From positions 51,942,329-52,006,328 of the forward strand of contig CATQJL010000001.1 in NCBI GenBank assembly GCA_958299035.1: a stretch of DNA of 64,000 nucleotides. Direction: 5' to 3'. Position 1 is the first letter of the stretch, and each line of letters starts with the position of its first letter. Position numbers and translations under genes: made by a program. Positions 60,547-64,000 of this stretch are shown here, piece after piece. The DNA comes from Cylicocyclus nassatus (Eukaryota > Nematoda > Chromadorea > Rhabditida > Strongylidae). The notes under the pieces were generated by a model, which was not told the DNA's origin, ran no database searches, and was given only the letters and a program-made list of their open reading frames with translations.

Positions 60547-61925
60547 AAGTGCGCTCCCTAATTATACGAACACCCTAAATTTTGAAAGTTTTTGGACTTT
60601 TTGGAAGAAACTCAAAAAGCCGTTGGTACCACGCGATAGAGCACAGTCGAAAACGGTGTATGATCCGTAAGAATGGAAATCGATGTCAATCTGAGGAGTG
60701 TTTTTGCGCCTAATCCGAATTTTTAGCGGTTCATAATTATACGAACACCTTGAACAAATGTCCATTTTTCATTCAAGCTTGCAATCTTTCGAATCCAAAT
60801 TTTTCGTAGAATTACAGTAACAAAGGCTGACATATCTGCTACACACTGAACCCAGTGCAGCTCGAAAAGAGGCTCGTTACTTTTTTCAGATGGTTCTTAA
60901 TGCTTTAGAGTGATTGCGCTCCAAAAACATAGGTTTTTCTGGTTTACGCACTCTATTTAGCTTGTACTAAGGCTATGAGATAAAATAAGCTCTTTCGATA
61001 GATGATTTGTTTGACGCTTGGAAAATCTATGCGTTTTCGTACCGTTTTTCAACCAAATTTCAACCTTACCCTAGAGTCAGCTCAATTTCGAGCCTCAAAA
61101 CTCAGCTTCGGAAGCCCTACAATAAAGTAAGCAGATGGTATGTAGAAGTTCACAAGACTGTGTATTTAGCTAGAAAAAAATCAGCGTTGAGCGCTTGTTT
61201 TGGCCACGCAGACGTCATTTCAGCAAAACCACTGTTTTTACTATTGCAATCACAACTTTATTTGGTTTTTTGCTCCATAGCTTCAACATCAGTTCTACAA
61301 AAAACACAAAAACGTTGGCACGGATGCAGATGCTTTATATCAAATGTTTGCGCGAAGGAGAAGCTGAGTTTTGAGGCTCGAAATCTTGCTAACTCTAGGG
61401 TTAGGTTGGAACTTGGTTGAAAAACGGCACGAAAACGCATAGATTTTCCGAGCGTCATACAAAATATCTATCGAAAAAGCTTATTTTATCTCATAGCTTT
61501 GGTACAAGCTAATTAGAGTGCGTGAACCACAGAAGAACGTATGTTTTTGGAGCGCAATCACTCCAAAAGCATTAAGAACCATCTGAAAAAAGTAACGATC
61601 CTCTTTTTGAGCTGCACTGGGTTCAGTGTGTAGCAGATATGTCAGGCTTTGTTACTGTAATTCTACGAAAAATTTGGATTCGAAAGATTGCAAGCTTGAA
61701 TGAAAAATGGACCTTTGTTCAAGGTGTTCGTATAATTATGAACCGCTAAAAATTCGCATTAGGCGCAAAAACACTCCTCAGATTGACATCGATTTCCATT
61801 CTTACGGATCATACACCGTTTTCGACTGTGCTCTATCACGTGGTACCAACGGCTTTTTGAGTTTCTTCCAAAAAGTCCAAAAACTTTCAAAATTTAGGGT
61901 GTTCGTATAATTATGAACCGCACTT
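60547..61925. mobile_element. Nested 1.38-kb fold-back (AAGTGCG ends)
   Basis: AAGTGCG.TYC.TAATTATACG at the left and its inverse at the right, with TA at 60545-60546 and 61926-61927. The arms are about 550 bases and very alike: each encodes the same 67-codon frame, in opposite directions (60562-60765 on -, 61707-61910 on +), with a single residue difference (I/L at position 3). This suggests a young insertion or arm homogenisation. No transposase. Confidence 0.85.
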
Positions 61926-62409
61926 TATAATTATATATGAAAACAACAAGAAAATTTTTTTGTGATGATTTGTATGGAAAAAAACGAACTTATTTTTTAG
62001 CCAACCATGAAAGCCTTACAAATAGGAGATTCAATGGGTGTTTCACGTTTTTGGTCAAATAATCTTATAAAGAGGAAAGAGGAAATACAACTGGGCTACA
62101 AATGGAAAACTTTACCTCTACATACTTCCGTCAAATTCCTAGATAGACAACAAACTTTGTAAACAAAATCCAAGTTAACTCTATCTTAGGGCACCTCTTC
62201 AACCCCTTTGCCTTTGAACCGGTTCTATCTTCGAAAACTTGGATGAGTACAGGTCTTTCGTTGACAAACCGAGTTCTTATCAGTGACAGCTTGCGCAGGG
62301 CCAGGGCTACAATAACTGTGCTAGAGCACTTACATTAGTGTCCCCCTGGCGCATACATTCAATGTCTCGCACATGACAGCTTCAGTACAAAATTATGGAA
62401 AAGGCTGTG

Positions 62410-62925
62410 GCTTCCTTACAGCTAACAAGGGAAGCGTCTTTAGTCGAAGTGGCCTTTCCAAATGATTCCTATACCACTTTAAACTCATTAAACGCTTATT
62501 CCAAATCTGTTTTCACTGTCTGCCAAGTGCCCCTCGGCGCCGAGTTATGAGTGTTTCTCGAAGCAAAAAATAAACGCAGAATCTATGTAAAAACAACAAT
62601 TACGATTTTTTCTGCGCTCAAATAGAGCACTGTTGAGTATGAGGGTATTAGACAAAAGGCGTTCATTAAATAAAGTGCTCTAATAACCAACACCTGCCCA
62701 TTTGAGCAGTCTTGGACGACTTTGTTTCAGTTATGCATTTAGTTTTTCGACTTAAAAAAAGCCTTCTGCCCATAACTCGGCCTCCAGAGGCGCCTGGCAG
62801 ATACGGAAGACAGATTTGGAATTATCGTTCAAAGCTCTACAAAGTGATATGGGTGCCATGTGGAAAGGCCACTTCGACTAAAGACGCTTCCCTAAGTATA
62901 GTCTCTTGCAGTCAAAGTTTTACAA
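62410..62925. repeat. Palindromic repeat, unit 1
   Basis: Left arm CATTAAACGCTTATTCCAAATC and the stretch to CGGCGCCGAGTTATG are answered by CATAACTCGGCCTCCAGAGG and GATTTGGAATTATCG about 240 bases later. Arms near 150 bases, with many mismatches. Confidence 0.55.
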
Positions 62926-63340
62926 GGGAAGGATACGAGATCGCAGTGGCGAACCGAAATGATATGCATATCATTAAATACGTCTTGATAAGCTGATTCC
63001 AAATCTACCTTTCCTATCCGCTGTGAGCTTCTCTAAAAGCTATGGGCGTTCGGATATCCAAATTTAGAAAACATTTAGTGCCAGATCTTCAAGAACTACT
63101 TGATCAAAGACGCTTACCTATGTGTTCGGTGTGTGTGCATTTTCTGTAGTCAATGTACTCAAAACCATGCCAACCATTACCGCATCAAAATCCCAACAAT
63201 CTCACATCTTTAAACGCCCATAGCTTCTTCTAGAGAAGCTCGTAGCAGATAGGAAAGGTAGATTTGGAATCAGCTCATCAAGACGCATCTAAGGATATGC
63301 ATTTCGGTTCGCCGCTGCGATCTGGTATCCTTCCCTTATT
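62915..63340. repeat. Palindromic repeat, unit 2
   Basis: GGCGAACCGAAATGATATGC at about 62949 meets GCATTTCGGTTCGCC near 63299, and TAGCTTCTTCTAGAGAAGCT near 63221 meets AGCTTCTCTAAAAGCTATGG near 63025. Unit 2 resembles unit 1 in layout (ATTCCAAATCT then a CTATCTGCC-like block), so the two are related neighbours. Confidence 0.6.
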
Positions 63341-63446
63341 AGAGTCAGACCCATCACAGCCAAAGCGGTGTAAGATGAGAAAAAATCTTTGCTCGGTCAA
63401 TTTTGGATTAGTGCTGCATATCAAATTACTTCTCGAATGGACAGCA

Positions 63447-63680
63447 TTAATTTCTGGATCCTCTACGGCTATTCATTCATTGAGATGTTGCCAAGATTGG
63501 TTCAATAAGCTGAGCAGCGGAAATTCAGTTGAAGTCATACAAATTGGTCTTGCTAAAGCATTTGATTCTGTCAATCATTTGAATCTTTTGGTCAAACATG
63601 AAAACATTGAGAGCAAAGGCTATTCTTCGATGTGGCTAGAATCTCATTTCTCAAACCAAAAATTTTCGGTCTTGTTCTAA
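63447..63680 (+). pseudogene. LINE reverse transcriptase fragment (CR1/Jockey-like), inactive
   Basis: The + frame reads SGSSTAIHSLRCCQDWFNKL, then VIQIGLAKAFDSVNHLNLLV, matching the stretch of non-LTR reverse transcriptases that runs into motif A (x-D-x-x-K-A-F-D). The catalytic first Asp of motif A is replaced by Gly. A stop follows at 63680, and VPQRSASFSLLF in another frame near 63716 is the decayed next motif (VPQGS). No endonuclease domain lies upstream in the window. Confidence 0.7.
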
Positions 63681-64000
63681 AGCCAACCTCCTCAGAAATG
63701 TTCCCCCACTTGCGTGTACCTCAAAGAAGTGCATCGTTTTCGTTACTCTTCACATAATTAATGGAACTTCCAAAGATGCTAAAAGTGATACTTGGATCAT
63801 TGGCCCCTAGTAAAGCTCGATCAGTTCAGGTGATCTGAACTGAAGCTCTCAGTTGAGGTTCCGTCAGGTTAAATGACGACCGCTCACCCTCCCATGCTTT
63901 AAGCATGCAAAATAAACTGACAGTTGGCTATCCTCCACCTGCCGCGTTAGCTGATCCACTCCCTTCCTTCACGTTCAGCTGAGACGTGAACTGATGCAAA

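Larger units (their letters stand above)
58504..62006. mobile_element. Mariner-type element interrupted by two nested fold-back transposons
   Basis: Outer ends GGTTGGCTAATAAATAAGTT and AATAAGTTCG-type inverse ending GCCAACC match the intact 0.55-kb copy at 32303-32855. The shared interior is found in three pieces: 58504-58618, 60172-60546 and 61926-62006. The gaps are the elements at 58619-60171 and 60547-61925, each flanked by TA. Confidence 0.85.

Noticed and set aside
1..64000. CRISPR arrays, bacterial operons, tRNA genes
   Set aside because: No spaced direct repeats of CRISPR type, no operon-like gene packing, and no tRNA A/B-box pair that I could find by eye.

Overview
The window looks like nuclear DNA of a clade V (strongylid, hookworm-like) nematode. 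The main evidence is an intact 14-exon phosphate transporter gene with nematode-type introns (several of 50-60 bases, most acceptors TTTCAG-like), a spliced-leader RNA gene whose leader matches nematode SL1 at 21 of 22 positions, a Bel/Pao-type retroelement remnant with a phlebovirus-like glycoprotein, and dense miniature inverted-repeat transposons. The genus cannot be fixed from sequence alone.

Layout. 1-9.4 kb: AT-rich, gene-poor, with two long fold-back transposons (647-1590, 7079-8041) and a GC-rich TATA-containing promoter- or LTR-like island near 3.2-3.5 kb. 9.45-14.6 kb: the only clearly intact protein gene, a PiT/PHO4-family sodium-phosphate symporter on the + strand (14 exons, 483 codons). 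14.9-18.2 kb: GC-rich repeats, two short MITEs and an 18-base minisatellite. 18-39 kb: repeats, including two copies of a 0.9-kb element, a 1.5-kb Tc1-type fold-back and a mariner-type MITE, plus one orphan first exon of a secreted Cys-rich (Ly6-like) protein at 28.5-28.7 kb on the - strand. 39.3-41.4 kb: a broken retroelement on the - strand with a frameshifted env fragment, a candidate LTR with a tRNA-Gly-type primer-binding site, and a second LTR-like core whose TATA box is split by a fold-back hAT-like MITE. 41.8-42.7 kb: an inverted-repeat-bounded GC-rich cassette that contains the SL RNA gene. 43-58 kb: LINE and possible Penelope-like scraps, more fold-backs and a few unrecognised coding-like segments. 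58.5-62.0 kb: a mariner-type element split by two unrelated fold-back transposons. 62.4-63.7 kb: tandem palindromes and a dead LINE reverse transcriptase.

No set of neighbouring genes forms a pathway. The two functional-looking loci are the phosphate transporter (Pi uptake at a membrane) and the SL RNA (donor of the 5' leader in trans-splicing). The transporter start codon lies three bases behind a TTTTTCAG acceptor, so its mRNA is a plausible substrate for SL trans-splicing. Most of the remaining sequence is transposon debris, much of it able to fold into hairpins hundreds of base pairs long. Coordinates of repeats were set by eye from terminal repeats and TA duplications and may be off by a few bases; percentages were not computed.
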